64,000 nucleotides of DNA, from positions 2,037,838 to 2,101,837 of the forward strand of contig NZ_JASHKQ010000001.1 of assembly GCF_030056795.1 (NCBI RefSeq), in the 5' to 3' direction. Below the pieces are notes generated by a model. That model ran no database searches, was not told the DNA's origin, and saw nothing but the letters and a program-made list of their open reading frames with translations. The position numbers and the translations under genes are program-made. How positions within the stretch are numbered: position 1 is the stretch's first letter; every line of letters starts with the position of its first letter. Source of the stretch: Rhodococcus sp. IEGM 1381 (GTDB lineage Bacteria > Actinomycetota > Actinomycetes > Mycobacteriales > Mycobacteriaceae). Positions 29,686 through 37,985 of this stretch are shown piece after piece.

Positions 29686-30942
29686 GTGTCGTCCAACGAG
29701 AAGTCCCTCGAGCTGAGTACGCGCCCAGCAGCCGAGGCATACGTGTCGAAGGTGTGTTTCAAGCTGGGTCCACCGGCGCTGATCGGTGCCGAACTCGAGT
29801 GGCTCACTGCCCTCGACGACGGAACGCGTCCCAACCTCTCTTTGCTGGCAACTGCACTCGGTGATCACTCCCCGCGCAGTATCGCCCCCGAGTCGCCCGC
29901 CCTGACGTTGCCGGGCGGAAGTATCGTCACCGTCGAACCCGGCGGCCAAGTCGAATTGTCCAGTTCGCCTTATACATCCGTTTCCGATCTCGCAACCGTG
30001 CTCGACGCCGACGCCCGGTTGTTGCGAGACATGCTCGACGGCTCCGGCATCAGCATCCTCGCGGTTCCCGCCGATACCAGCCGCGCTCCGGAACGACTCC
30101 TCGTATTGCCGAGATACTGCGCTATGGAGAACCGATTCACCACCATCGGTCCCTATGGCAAATTGATGATGTGCAACACGGCTGCCGCGCAGGTGAGTGT
30201 CGACGCCGGTCGTGATCGGGCCGAGGTTGCCGCGCGTTGGCGAATGCTCCACGTCATCGGCCCGGCCTTCGTGGCGGCATTCGCGCGGTCCCCGGAACTC
30301 GAAGGAGCCCCCGATGGAATGTGGGCGTCCCAGCGAATGCGGACGTGGCTCGAACTCGATTCCAGTAGAACGGATTCCAGCAGAACCGCGGTTCCCAATA
30401 CCGGAGACCCGATTGCCGACTACGCACGGTGGGCTCTCGACGTTCCGCTGCTCTGCATACATGGTGTCGACCAGAACTGGGAAGCGCCTGCGGGTACGAC
30501 GTTCGCGCAGTGGTTGGCCGATCCAGGCGTCGTCGGACGCGCCCCTACCTACGGGGATCTCGACTATCATCTGACCACCCTGTTCCCCCAGGTTCGCGCG
30601 TGCGGTCACCTCGAGATCCGTTACCTCGATGCCCAACCGGACGGGCAGTGGGTGGTTCCTGCGGCGGCGTTCGAGGCGCTGTTGTCGACACCCGAGCTGG
30701 TGGCTCGCGCCACCGAGATCGGAGCAGGTACCGCCGGACGTTGGCTCGACGCGGCTCGCGTCGGGCTCGATGACCGTGATCTCCGCTCGGCCGCAACCGA
30801 ATTGCTGCACCTCGCGGCGGAGTTCGGCGGCGAGCACGCCGACTACCTATTGGAGGCCGCTCGCCGATGTCACTCCGGCGAGCCCCCGAGCGAATTCGAC
30901 ACCGCGACGCGGGCATTCCACACTCGAAAGGAATCGGTGTGA
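29686..30942 (+). CDS. egtA: Ergothioneine biosynthesis glutamate-cysteine ligase EgtA
   Basis: A 418-aa ATP-dependent ligase of the GCS2/EgtA family that makes gamma-glutamylcysteine, the sulfur donor for EgtB. Recognisable segments: IGAELEWLTAL near residue 30 (Mg/ATP site), VTVEPGGQVELSSSP (Glu binding), RYCAMENRFTTIGPYGKLMM and DLDYHLTTLFPQVRACGHLE with EIRYLDAQP. GTG start with GAAAGAAGG 6 bp upstream. It opens the egtABCD operon and overlaps egtB by 4 bp (GTGA). Confidence 0.93.
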   Translation: MSSNEKSLELSTRPAAEAYVSKVCFKLGPPALIGAELEWLTALDDGTRPNLSLLATALGDHSPRSIAPESPALTLPGGSIVTVEPGGQVELSSSPYTSVSDLATVLDADARLLRDMLDGSGISILAVPADTSRAPERLLVLPRYCAMENRFTTIGPYGKLMMCNTAAAQVSVDAGRDRAEVAARWRMLHVIGPAFVAAFARSPELEGAPDGMWASQRMRTWLELDSSRTDSSRTAVPNTGDPIADYARWALDVPLLCIHGVDQNWEAPAGTTFAQWLADPGVVGRAPTYGDLDYHLTTLFPQVRACGHLEIRYLDAQPDGQWVVPAAAFEALLSTPELVARATEIGAGTAGRWLDAARVGLDDRDLRSAATELLHLAAEFGGEHADYLLEAARRCHSGEPPSEFDTATRAFHTRKESV

Positions 30943-32243
30943 GCGCCGAACAACTCAGGAACAGGATAGAGACGGTCCTCGGTCGCGGTCGGGCTCGCAG
31001 TGCGGCACTCACCGATTGTGTGGACGAAACCGAACTGATGGCTCAGCATTCGCCGTTGATGAGCCCTCTTGTCTGGGATCTCGCGCACATCGGAAGTCAG
31101 GAAGAACTCTGGTTGGTTCGCGACGTCGGGGGTCGTGATCCCGTTCGTCCCGATATCGACGAGCTCTACGACGCATTCAAACACTCGCGGTCCTCGCGCA
31201 CCTCGCTTCCGTTGCTCACTCCCGACGAGGCGCGCGTCTACGTGCAGACCGTTCGAGACAAGGCCTGGGACGTGCTCGACCGCAGCACGTTCGAGGGCAG
31301 ACCGGTCGAGAATCACGGCTTCGCGTTCGGCATGATCGCGCAACACGAGCAGCAGCACGACGAGACCATGCTTGCGACGCATCAATTGCGCTCTGGGCCA
31401 GCTGTTCTCGCTGCCCCAGCGCCGCCTGTGTCTGTGGTTCAGGTCTCGGGTGAGGCGATCATCACCGGTGGGTCGTTCTCGATGGGCACCTCGCTCGACC
31501 CGTGGGCGCTGGACAACGAACGTCCGGCCCACACGGTGCACGTGCCGACGTTCGCCATGGACCGCGCCCCAGTCACCAACGCGCAGTTCGTCGAATTCAT
31601 CGAGGACGGCGGCTACCGGCGCCGCGATCTGTGGACCGAGAAGGGTTGGCAGCATCGCGTCGAGGCCGACCTCAGCGCTCCGCAATTCTGGGAGCGCGAT
31701 TCCGATGGCACGTGGTGGCGTCGTAGCTTCGGGGTGCGCCGTCCGGTGCGTCCGCACCAACCCGTCGTGCACGTGTGCTGGTTCGAGGCCGACGCCTACG
31801 CCCGCTGGGTGGGCAAGCGCCTACCGACGGAGGCGGAGTGGGAGAAGGCCGCGCGCTTCGATGCCACGACCGGTATCAGCCGCGCCTACCCGTGGGGCGA
31901 CGCCGAACCCACTGCTGCGCATACCAATCTGAATCAGCGGCACCTGGAGCCGGCGGACGTGGGCGCGTACCCGGACGGTGCGTCCGCGGACGGCGTGCAC
32001 CACCTCATCGGTGATGTCTGGGAATGGACTTCCTCGGACTTCGAGGCGTACCCCGGATTCGAGGCGTTCCCCTACGCCGAGTACTCCGAGGTATTTCTGC
32101 GAGGCGATTACAAGGTGTTGCGCGGCGGCTCGTTCGGTACCGACGAAGTGGCGTGCCGAGGAACGTTCCGCAACTGGGATCACCCGATTCGCCGGCAGAT
32201 CTTCAGTGGGTTCCGGTTGGCCCGCGATGTCGAGCCCAGCTGA
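30939..32243 (+). CDS. egtB: Ergothioneine biosynthesis sulfoxide synthase EgtB
   Basis: A 434-aa non-haem iron enzyme that joins gamma-glutamylcysteine (or Cys) to hercynine with O2, forming the sulfoxide C-S bond. The N-terminal DinB-like domain supplies the iron facial triad: His in DLAHIGSQEE and the HEQQHDET pair (about residues 134-141). The C-terminal FGE-sulfatase domain (about 175-430) includes GGSFSMGTSLDPW, RAPVTNAQFVEF, LPTEAEWEKAARF and GDVWEWTSSDF. GTG start overlaps the egtA stop; egtC begins directly after the stop codon. Confidence 0.95.
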   Translation: MSAEQLRNRIETVLGRGRARSAALTDCVDETELMAQHSPLMSPLVWDLAHIGSQEELWLVRDVGGRDPVRPDIDELYDAFKHSRSSRTSLPLLTPDEARVYVQTVRDKAWDVLDRSTFEGRPVENHGFAFGMIAQHEQQHDETMLATHQLRSGPAVLAAPAPPVSVVQVSGEAIITGGSFSMGTSLDPWALDNERPAHTVHVPTFAMDRAPVTNAQFVEFIEDGGYRRRDLWTEKGWQHRVEADLSAPQFWERDSDGTWWRRSFGVRRPVRPHQPVVHVCWFEADAYARWVGKRLPTEAEWEKAARFDATTGISRAYPWGDAEPTAAHTNLNQRHLEPADVGAYPDGASADGVHHLIGDVWEWTSSDFEAYPGFEAFPYAEYSEVFLRGDYKVLRGGSFGTDEVACRGTFRNWDHPIRRQIFSGFRLARDVEPS

Positions 32244-32993
32244 ATGTGCCGTCACCTGGGGTATCTAGGCCCTCGCACGTCGGTCGGGGGAGTGCTCACC
32301 GGCGGTGACCACAGTCTCCGCGTTCAGTCGTATGCCCCCAACGACATGCGCGGCGGCGGCACCGTGAACGCCGACGGCTTCGGCGTCGCCTGGTGGCAGG
32401 ACGGTTCAGTTCGCAGCTACCGCAATCCGATGCCCATCTGGACCGATCCGGCGGTGGACGACGTTCTGCCGCAGCTCGATTCGACGTCGGTGATCGCTGC
32501 GGTGCGGTCGGCCACGGTGGGCATGCCGGTGGAACGGTCTGCCTGCGCGCCGTTCACCGACGGCCGCTGGGCCTTCAGCCACAACGGCGTGGTACGCGGC
32601 TGGCCGCACTCGCTGACCGACCTGTGGTCCGAGGTGCCACCGGTCGATGCACTCACGTTGCCGGCTCCGACCGACGCGGCCGCGATCTGGATCATGCTGC
32701 GGCAGTTGCTCGCAACCCTCGACCCGCCGGTAGCCCTTGCCACGTTGGTCCGGCGCATCGAAGCGCGCGCGCCGGGGTCCAGGCTCAACTTTCTCCTCGG
32801 CGATGGGGAGAACATGTACGCCACCGCAGTGCACCACGCATTGTCTGTCCGCCGTTCCGAGGACGCCGTCACCATTGCGTCCGAACCAACCGACGAAGCT
32901 TCCGACTGGATGCACATCGACGACCGCAGTCTTGTCGTCGCCACGGCATCGGAATTCACCGTTTCCCGTCTCGATGAAGAGGAGCACACATGA
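32244..32993 (+). CDS. egtC: Gamma-glutamyl-hercynylcysteine S-oxide hydrolase EgtC
   Basis: A 249-aa class II glutamine-amidotransferase-fold hydrolase that removes glutamate from the EgtB product. Cys2 (MCRHLGYLG) becomes the N-terminal nucleophile after Met removal. Typical Ntn segments follow: NADGFGVAWW, RSATVGMPVERSACAPFTDG and SHNGVVRGW. The ATG abuts the egtB stop with no gap, and the 3' end overlaps egtD by 4 bp (ATGA), indicating tight translational coupling. Confidence 0.94.
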   Translation: MCRHLGYLGPRTSVGGVLTGGDHSLRVQSYAPNDMRGGGTVNADGFGVAWWQDGSVRSYRNPMPIWTDPAVDDVLPQLDSTSVIAAVRSATVGMPVERSACAPFTDGRWAFSHNGVVRGWPHSLTDLWSEVPPVDALTLPAPTDAAAIWIMLRQLLATLDPPVALATLVRRIEARAPGSRLNFLLGDGENMYATAVHHALSVRRSEDAVTIASEPTDEASDWMHIDDRSLVVATASEFTVSRLDEEEHT

Positions 32994-33958
32994 GCACTGT
33001 CGAGGTACATCTCGCAGACACAGCACTGGTGGACGAGCTACGCAAGGACGTGAGAGACGGGTTGACGTCCTCGCCGAAGTGGCTCTCGCCCAAGTACTTC
33101 TACGATGCACTGGGCAGCGAGTTGTTCGAGCAGATCACCGTGCTGCCAGAGTATTATCCGACCCGCACCGAGCGGGCGCTCCTCGAAGAACATGCCCTCG
33201 ACATCGCCGAGGCTACCGAATCGACGATGTTGATCGAGTTGGGCTCGGGCTCGTCGGAGAAGACGAAGATCCTGCTCGCTGCAGGGGTCAAGCACGGTTC
33301 GTTGAAAGCCTATGTGCCGCAGGATGTATCAGTCACTGCTCTCGAGGGGGCCATCGAGCAGATCAACCAGGAGTTCCCCGCCCTCGAGGTGCACGGCATC
33401 GTCAGCGATTTCACCGATACGCTGCACAATCTGCCGAACGGCCTTCGGCGGACGATTGCGTTCCTCGGCGGCACCCTGGGCAACCTCATTCCCGAGGAGC
33501 GCGAGGAATTTTTGAAGGCCATCGCCGACGCTCTGGATCCCGGCGAACACCTGCTAATCGGTGTCGGCCTGGTCATCGACCCCAAGGTTCTGGTTCCGGC
33601 GTACGACGACGCGGCAGGGGTGACGGCGAAGTTCAATCGAAACGTGCTGTCGGTGATCAACTCTCGCTTGGGTGGAGACTTCGACGCAGATGCGTTCGAG
33701 CACGTCGCGCTCTGGAACGCCGAGCAGGAGTGGATCGAGATGCGGCTCCGGGCTACGTCGCCGCAGGAGGTGTACCTCGCCGATCTCGATCTGCACGTGC
33801 ACTTCGACGCCGGTGAGGACCTGCGCACCGAGATCTCGGCGAAATTCCGACCGGAGGGCATTACCGAAGAACTCGCGGCAGCGGGATTCGACGTCGAGCA
33901 TCTGTGGTCCGATGCAGAATCGCGCTTCGCGCTCATCCTCGCGCGCAAGGGTGGGTAG
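32990..33958 (+). CDS. egtD: L-histidine N-alpha-methyltransferase EgtD
   Basis: A 322-aa SAM-dependent enzyme that trimethylates histidine to hercynine, the committed step of ergothioneine synthesis. The SAM loop is LIELGSGSSEKTKILL (about residues 81-96); KYFYDALGSELFEQIT and LPEYYPTRTERALL near residues 33-64 and FLGGTLGNL are EgtD signatures. The histidine-binding region includes FNRNVLSVINSRLGGDF. Last gene of the operon; a family C palindrome lies 17-31 bp after its stop codon and may terminate the transcript. Confidence 0.95.
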   Translation: MSTVEVHLADTALVDELRKDVRDGLTSSPKWLSPKYFYDALGSELFEQITVLPEYYPTRTERALLEEHALDIAEATESTMLIELGSGSSEKTKILLAAGVKHGSLKAYVPQDVSVTALEGAIEQINQEFPALEVHGIVSDFTDTLHNLPNGLRRTIAFLGGTLGNLIPEEREEFLKAIADALDPGEHLLIGVGLVIDPKVLVPAYDDAAGVTAKFNRNVLSVINSRLGGDFDADAFEHVALWNAEQEWIEMRLRATSPQEVYLADLDLHVHFDAGEDLRTEISAKFRPEGITEELAAAGFDVEHLWSDAESRFALILARKGG

Positions 33959-33974
33959 CGACTACTCGGTCTGA

Positions 33975-34055
33975 CATGGCGGGCACTATTGCACGCTACC
34001 GACGCCGATCGACGGGATCCCGTCGATCGGCGTCGATAGTGCGCAACCCGGCCCG
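33975..34055. repeat. Family C 81-bp palindromic repeat, copy 1
   Basis: Its core is the perfect palindrome CGCCGATCGACGGGA (34003-34017) plus its complement (34018-34032). Pairing continues with three mismatches to about 33989-34046, a ~29-bp stem with no loop. It matches 35018-35098 at 73-74 of 81 positions in the same orientation. It lies between the egtD and DUF559 stop codons and could act as a two-way terminator. Confidence 0.8.
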
Positions 34056-34069
34056 CTGTGAGCGCAAAC

Positions 34070-34927
34070 CTACGGCAGTCGGCGATCCGTCCCCGCAATC
34101 GACTTCCGGCGACGCCGCACCACGGCGATGATTTCGTCCACGACGCGATCGAGGTCCGCAAGCGCCGTTGCCGCCGAGTATCGCAGCACCAACCATCCAT
34201 CGAGCACCAACTCGTTCTGCCGTCGACGATCGTTGTTGAACGTTGTGGGATCCGTGTGAAACTCTCGGCCATCGATTTCGACTATGACTCGTGCGGAAAA
34301 GTCGACCAGGTCGCCGTAGAACTTCCCTACGCGTGCATTGATCTCCATTGTGAAGTGGCGAGCTGTCAATGCCCGCGCTACCACGCGCTCCGGCTCGGAT
34401 CGTGTCCTCGGGCAACATGTTCGGAGCTGTTTGCGAACGGCAGCCATGCCGTTCATTCCCTTTGCCGTGGTACACAATTCGGCGACCCGACGCCACGGCA
34501 GGTGATGGTCGATGGCGTTGTCGAAGAACTTTTCGAGATCACGCGTCGACAAGCAGGTCGCCACATCGACGAATGTCTGCTCCAGTGAGACCACCCGTAT
34601 GCCTCGGCGCGTGGTGACGTCGTGCAGAACCCGGCGATGAACTCGAATCCAGGGGACCGACCTCGACTGGCCGGTTGGGCCAACAGTGACATCGACCAGA
34701 CGCGGTTCATAGTCGATCAGTCCCCACAACCAGGCCGCACTTTCATGGCTCAGTGCGGCATCCGGTCTCCACAGAGTCGCACCGGTGCACAGTCCGAAGT
34801 AGTCCGGTTTCTCCGTCGCGTAGACCTTCGGCAGCAGGCGTAAGAGCTCTCCCGACTGCGATCGCCTCGAAATCGTGCTCGTACTGAGCCCTTGCGCCAC
34901 CAATTGCTGCACCGTGTAAACCCCCAT
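34070..34927 (-). CDS. AbiEi-type antitoxin-like N-terminus fused to DUF559 (Vsr-like) nuclease domain
   Basis: A 285-aa protein. Residues 1-60 (TVQQLVAQGLSTSTISRRSQ, LLRLLPKVYATEKP) resemble the winged-helix domain of AbiEi antitoxins. The C-terminal ~100 residues are DUF559, a PD-(D/E)XK fold related to the Vsr repair endonuclease: YGDLVDFSARVIVEIDGREFH gives the Asp...Glu-x-Asp metal site, then RRRQNELVLDGWLVLRYSA. Such fusions are common and mostly uncharacterised in actinobacteria. No toxin partner (AbiEii) is adjacent. ATG start at a family-like MGVYTVQQL. The gene is alone between two family C repeats, suggesting a mobile or recombining cassette. Confidence 0.8.
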   Translation of the reverse strand: MGVYTVQQLVAQGLSTSTISRRSQSGELLRLLPKVYATEKPDYFGLCTGATLWRPDAALSHESAAWLWGLIDYEPRLVDVTVGPTGQSRSVPWIRVHRRVLHDVTTRRGIRVVSLEQTFVDVATCLSTRDLEKFFDNAIDHHLPWRRVAELCTTAKGMNGMAAVRKQLRTCCPRTRSEPERVVARALTARHFTMEINARVGKFYGDLVDFSARVIVEIDGREFHTDPTTFNNDRRRQNELVLDGWLVLRYSAATALADLDRVVDEIIAVVRRRRKSIAGTDRRLP

Positions 34928-35017
34928 CGCTACACCGTTGCCGTTGTGCTGCCCATGCAACAGTGGCAATTTCGCAACTGTGGATAACTCGATGACGTTA
35001 TCCACAGGCCAGCTCGG

Positions 35018-35098
35018 CATGGGGGGCACCACTGCACACTACGGCCGCCGATCGACGGGATCCCGTCGATCAGCGTCGATAGTGCGCAACCCGGCCCG
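35018..35098. repeat. Family C 81-bp palindromic repeat, copy 2
   Basis: Same orientation as copy 1, 1043 bp apart; it has the same GCCGATCGACGGGATCCCGT centre but one arm base changed (ATCAGCG for ATCGGCG). It lies between the DUF559 5' end and the ABC permease stop codon, so both genes flanking the cassette end next to a copy. Confidence 0.8.
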
Positions 35099-35109
35099 AA
35101 GCCTAGAGA

Positions 35110-36495
35110 TCAGGCGTCCGCCAATGCGAGTACCGGCGAAATTTGATTGGCACGTCGCGCCGGGGTCAATGAGGCACCGAGTGCGAGGAGTCCACCGCAC
35201 AGCACTGTTCCGGCGATGACCGCCCACGGCAGGGTAGGCGCGGTGAGCCCGCGCGAATCCAGTGAGCCCAGCAGCGATTGTGCTGCGGCCCAGCCGTACC
35301 CGATGCCGAGGATCAGCCCGAAGCCCATCGATGCAACCACCATCTGAGTGCTCTCCGAGACAATCATCGCTCGAATCTGCTTGCGGGTGAACCCGAGGGC
35401 ACGCAATAGACCGATCTCACGGGTGCGCTGCAGAATGCTCAGCAGCAGGTTGTTCACCATTCCGACGGCCGCGATGACGGCCGAGAAGCCGATGAGTCCC
35501 GTCATGATTCCCACTGTCACAGTGAGGACCTGACCCACCGTGGCCTCGTCGTAGTCGTTGACGAGCATCGACCGGTAGCTGTACATCGCGACCGCGAACG
35601 TCGTCACCAACGTCACCCCGATCAACAGTCCCACCGCGGTTCGGGTACTGCGATCCGGATAGCGAATCGCGTTGGCGGACGCCAATCGGGCAGCGGGTCC
35701 ACGGCCCGACATCCTCCCCACCAGCCGTAGCGTCGCGGGCAGAATGCGGTACGCCCCGACCATGATTCCGGTGAACGATGCGACACCACCGAGGAATGCC
35801 ACCAGCACACCGCCCGGGTTCACCATCCCGATCAGGATCCCGAGACCGAGCAGAATTATTCCGCCGGCGATGAGCACGATCGAAAGCGCGGTCCTGATCC
35901 GACGCGACCGCGGAGCCTCCACACCTGTGTCGACTGCACCTCCGGTTGCCTGAACGGGTGTGACGTCCAGAACCTTTCGAGACCCTGCATACGACGCGAC
36001 GGTCGTCGTCAGCACCACGATCACGACCGGCAGAATCACCAATGGCTGTACGGTGGTGTACTGCACATCCGGCAACTGACCGGCCGAGACCGCAATGGCC
36101 CGGGCCAAGTGACTGGTGCCGACGCCGAGGACCATCCCGACTGCGCCACCGAACAATCCGACGACGAGGCCCTCGCGTGCGACCGATCGGCGGAGGTCAC
36201 GAGAGCGGGCCCCCAGCAGACGAAGTAGTGCGATGGTGCGGGTGCGCCCGGCGACGATCGTCGCGAACGTGTTCGACGTGACCACCGCCGCGACGTACAA
36301 CGCCAAGCCGATGAACACCAACGCCACGCTGTACAGCGCGTTGATGTCATTACTGTCGCCGTCTGAATTCCCGAAGATATCGACCAGAAATGCAGTCGCC
36401 TGAATCAACACCACTCCGAAGAACGACGCCAACGACGTCACCAGAATGCTGGCACCGTGCTCTTTCGACGCCCGAGCAGAAGTCAACCCGTTCAT
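35110..36495 (-). CDS. ABC transporter permease, FtsX/MacB type
   Basis: A 461-aa membrane protein with two FtsX domains: residues ~20-170 (SLASFFGVVLIQATAFLVDI, IALLRLLGARSRDLRRSVAR) and ~290-455 (LLLSILQRTREIGLLRALGF, the classic cytoplasmic coupling helix with RTREIGLLRALG). About eight helices, no large extracellular domain. Its ATPase gene overlaps by 4 bp. Such pairs act as mechanotransmission exporters, lipoprotein or antibiotic transporters. The two-component system upstream suggests envelope-stress or antimicrobial-peptide response, by analogy with Firmicutes BceAB; the substrate is unknown. Confidence 0.9.
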   Translation of the reverse strand: MNGLTSARASKEHGASILVTSLASFFGVVLIQATAFLVDIFGNSDGDSNDINALYSVALVFIGLALYVAAVVTSNTFATIVAGRTRTIALLRLLGARSRDLRRSVAREGLVVGLFGGAVGMVLGVGTSHLARAIAVSAGQLPDVQYTTVQPLVILPVVIVVLTTTVASYAGSRKVLDVTPVQATGGAVDTGVEAPRSRRIRTALSIVLIAGGIILLGLGILIGMVNPGGVLVAFLGGVASFTGIMVGAYRILPATLRLVGRMSGRGPAARLASANAIRYPDRSTRTAVGLLIGVTLVTTFAVAMYSYRSMLVNDYDEATVGQVLTVTVGIMTGLIGFSAVIAAVGMVNNLLLSILQRTREIGLLRALGFTRKQIRAMIVSESTQMVVASMGFGLILGIGYGWAAAQSLLGSLDSRGLTAPTLPWAVIAGTVLCGGLLALGASLTPARRANQISPVLALADA

Positions 36496-37244
36496 GATGC
36501 GTGCTCCATTCCCAGCATGTAGCTCGAAATCTGTTCCGCGCTCGAACGCCCGAGCTCGTTGACGATGCGCCCGTCGGCGAGGAAGACGATGCGATCGGCG
36601 TAACTGGCTGCGATGGGATCGTGGGTGACCATGACGATCGACTGGCCGTACTCGCGCACCGCTGCGGCCAGGAGGCCGAGAACCTCGCGGCCGGTGCGGG
36701 AATCGAGGTTGCCGGTGGGCTCGTCGGCGAAGATGAGATGCGGTCGAGTACCCAGCGCGCGGGCGATCGCGACGCGCTGCTGCTGCCCGCCCGAGAGCTG
36801 ATGTGGACGGTGGTTCACCCGACCCAGCAGTCCCAGGGTGTCGATCAGCTGCTCGATCCAGGCCGACTCCTGCTCACTGGGGGCGCGGCCGTCGAGCTCG
36901 AACGGCAACAGGATGTTGCCCCGAACGTCCAGCGTAGGAACAAGATTGAAGGACTGGAAGATGAAGCCGACCTGCTTGCGTCGCAGCGTCGTCAGAGCGT
37001 CGTCGTTGGCCGAGGTGATGTCTGCACCGGCCAGCATCAGGTGACCCGAGCTGGCGTTGTCCAGCCCGGCCATGACGTGCATGAGCGTCGATTTGCCGGA
37101 ACCGGACGGTCCCATGATGGCGGTGAACTGGCCGCCGTGGATGTCGAGAGATACATTGTCGAGCGCACTCACCGGATTGGACGAGTCGCCGAAATGCTTA
37201 CTGACCTGGAATGCCCGTGCAACAGGGCCTGCTGTGATCGTCAT
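36492..37244 (-). CDS. ABC transporter ATP-binding protein, LolD/MacB type
   Basis: A 250-aa ATPase of the exporter pair. Walker [13 protein letters not shown] (about residues 45-56), Q-loop [10 protein letters not shown], signature [15 protein letters not shown], Walker [14 protein letters not shown] and the switch His in MVTHDP. The NLDS D-loop and [11 protein letters not shown] are typical of the MacB/LolD/FtsE class. The ATG at 37244 is used; a GTG two codons upstream is possible. It overlaps the permease gene by 4 bp and follows the response regulator gene by 81 bp on the same strand. Confidence 0.93.
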   Translation of the reverse strand: MTITAGPVARAFQVSKHFGDSSNPVSALDNVSLDIHGGQFTAIMGPSGSGKSTLMHVMAGLDNASSGHLMLAGADITSANDDALTTLRRKQVGFIFQSFNLVPTLDVRGNILLPFELDGRAPSEQESAWIEQLIDTLGLLGRVNHRPHQLSGGQQQRVAIARALGTRPHLIFADEPTGNLDSRTGREVLGLLAAAVREYGQSIVMVTHDPIAASYADRIVFLADGRIVNELGRSSAEQISSYMLGMEHAS

Positions 37245-37325
37245 GCCCACAACGCTATGAATTCGCCGGATCGAAGTAATCAGGCGCGAGTCTTCGCGTC
37301 GTACATCTGCAGGATGACTTCCGCG

Positions 37326-37985
37326 TCAGTCTCCGGTGAGTCCGTGCTCGAATGCGTAGACCACCAACTGCACTCGGTCACGCAGTTGAAGCTTGGCGAA
37401 GATGCGACTGATGTGCGTCTTCACCGTCGCCTCGCTCAAGTACTCCAGCTCGGCAATCTCGGAGTTGCTCAACCCACGGGCTGTGAGCCGAAAGAGCTCC
37501 TTCTCCCGCGCAGTGAGGGTCCCGAACGCGGCCGGCACCGTCGGAACCGGAGGCGTCGGAGTGAAATGCGCCAGCAAACCGGTCGTCGCGGACGCAGCGA
37601 TCACCGAGTTTCCGGCATGAACCGTACGGATCGCCGCGAGCAGAAACTCCGGGTCGGCATCCTTGAGCACGAATCCGCTTGCCCCCGAACGAATGGCCCG
37701 CGCCGCGCTCTCGTCCAGGTCGAACGTCGTGAGTACCAGAATGCGCGGAGGAGTGTCGGAGGCCGCCAAAATCTGCTCGGTCGCGGCGATACCGTCGAGC
37801 ACCGGCATCCTGATGTCCATGAGCATCACGTCGGGGGTGGCCGACGCGGCGAGATCGACGGCCTCTTCACCGTTACCCGCTTCGCCCACGAATTCGAGGT
37901 CGGGTTGCGAGGAGATGAGCATGCGAATACCGGCTCGGAACAGTTGTTGATCGTCGACGAGAGCGACCTTGATCCGATCGGACAT
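37326..37985 (-). CDS. NarL/LuxR-type response regulator
   Basis: A 219-aa two-component regulator. Receiver domain: acidic pair Asp11/Asp12 (ALVDDQQLFRAG), phosphoacceptor Asp57 (VMLMDIRMPVLDG), switch Thr near residue 86 and Lys108 (FVLKDAD). C-terminal LuxR helix-turn-helix (about 155-215): LTAREKELFRLTARGLSNSE then EATVKTHISRIFAKLQLRDR. Its start shares one base with the kinase stop, so the pair is coupled. It probably controls the adjacent ABC genes. Confidence 0.95.
   Translation of the reverse strand: MSDRIKVALVDDQQLFRAGIRMLISSQPDLEFVGEAGNGEEAVDLAASATPDVMLMDIRMPVLDGIAATEQILAASDTPPRILVLTTFDLDESAARAIRSGASGFVLKDADPEFLLAAIRTVHAGNSVIAASATTGLLAHFTPTPPVPTVPAAFGTLTAREKELFRLTARGLSNSEIAELEYLSEATVKTHISRIFAKLQLRDRVQLVVYAFEHGLTGD

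Noticed and set aside
34070..34927. Complete type IV AbiE toxin-antitoxin system
   Set aside because: No AbiEii nucleotidyltransferase gene is adjacent; only the antitoxin-like N-terminal domain is seen.
33975..35098. Insertion sequence or composite transposon around the DUF559 gene
   Set aside because: No transposase, no terminal inverted repeats and no target duplication are visible; the flanking repeats are direct and internally palindromic.
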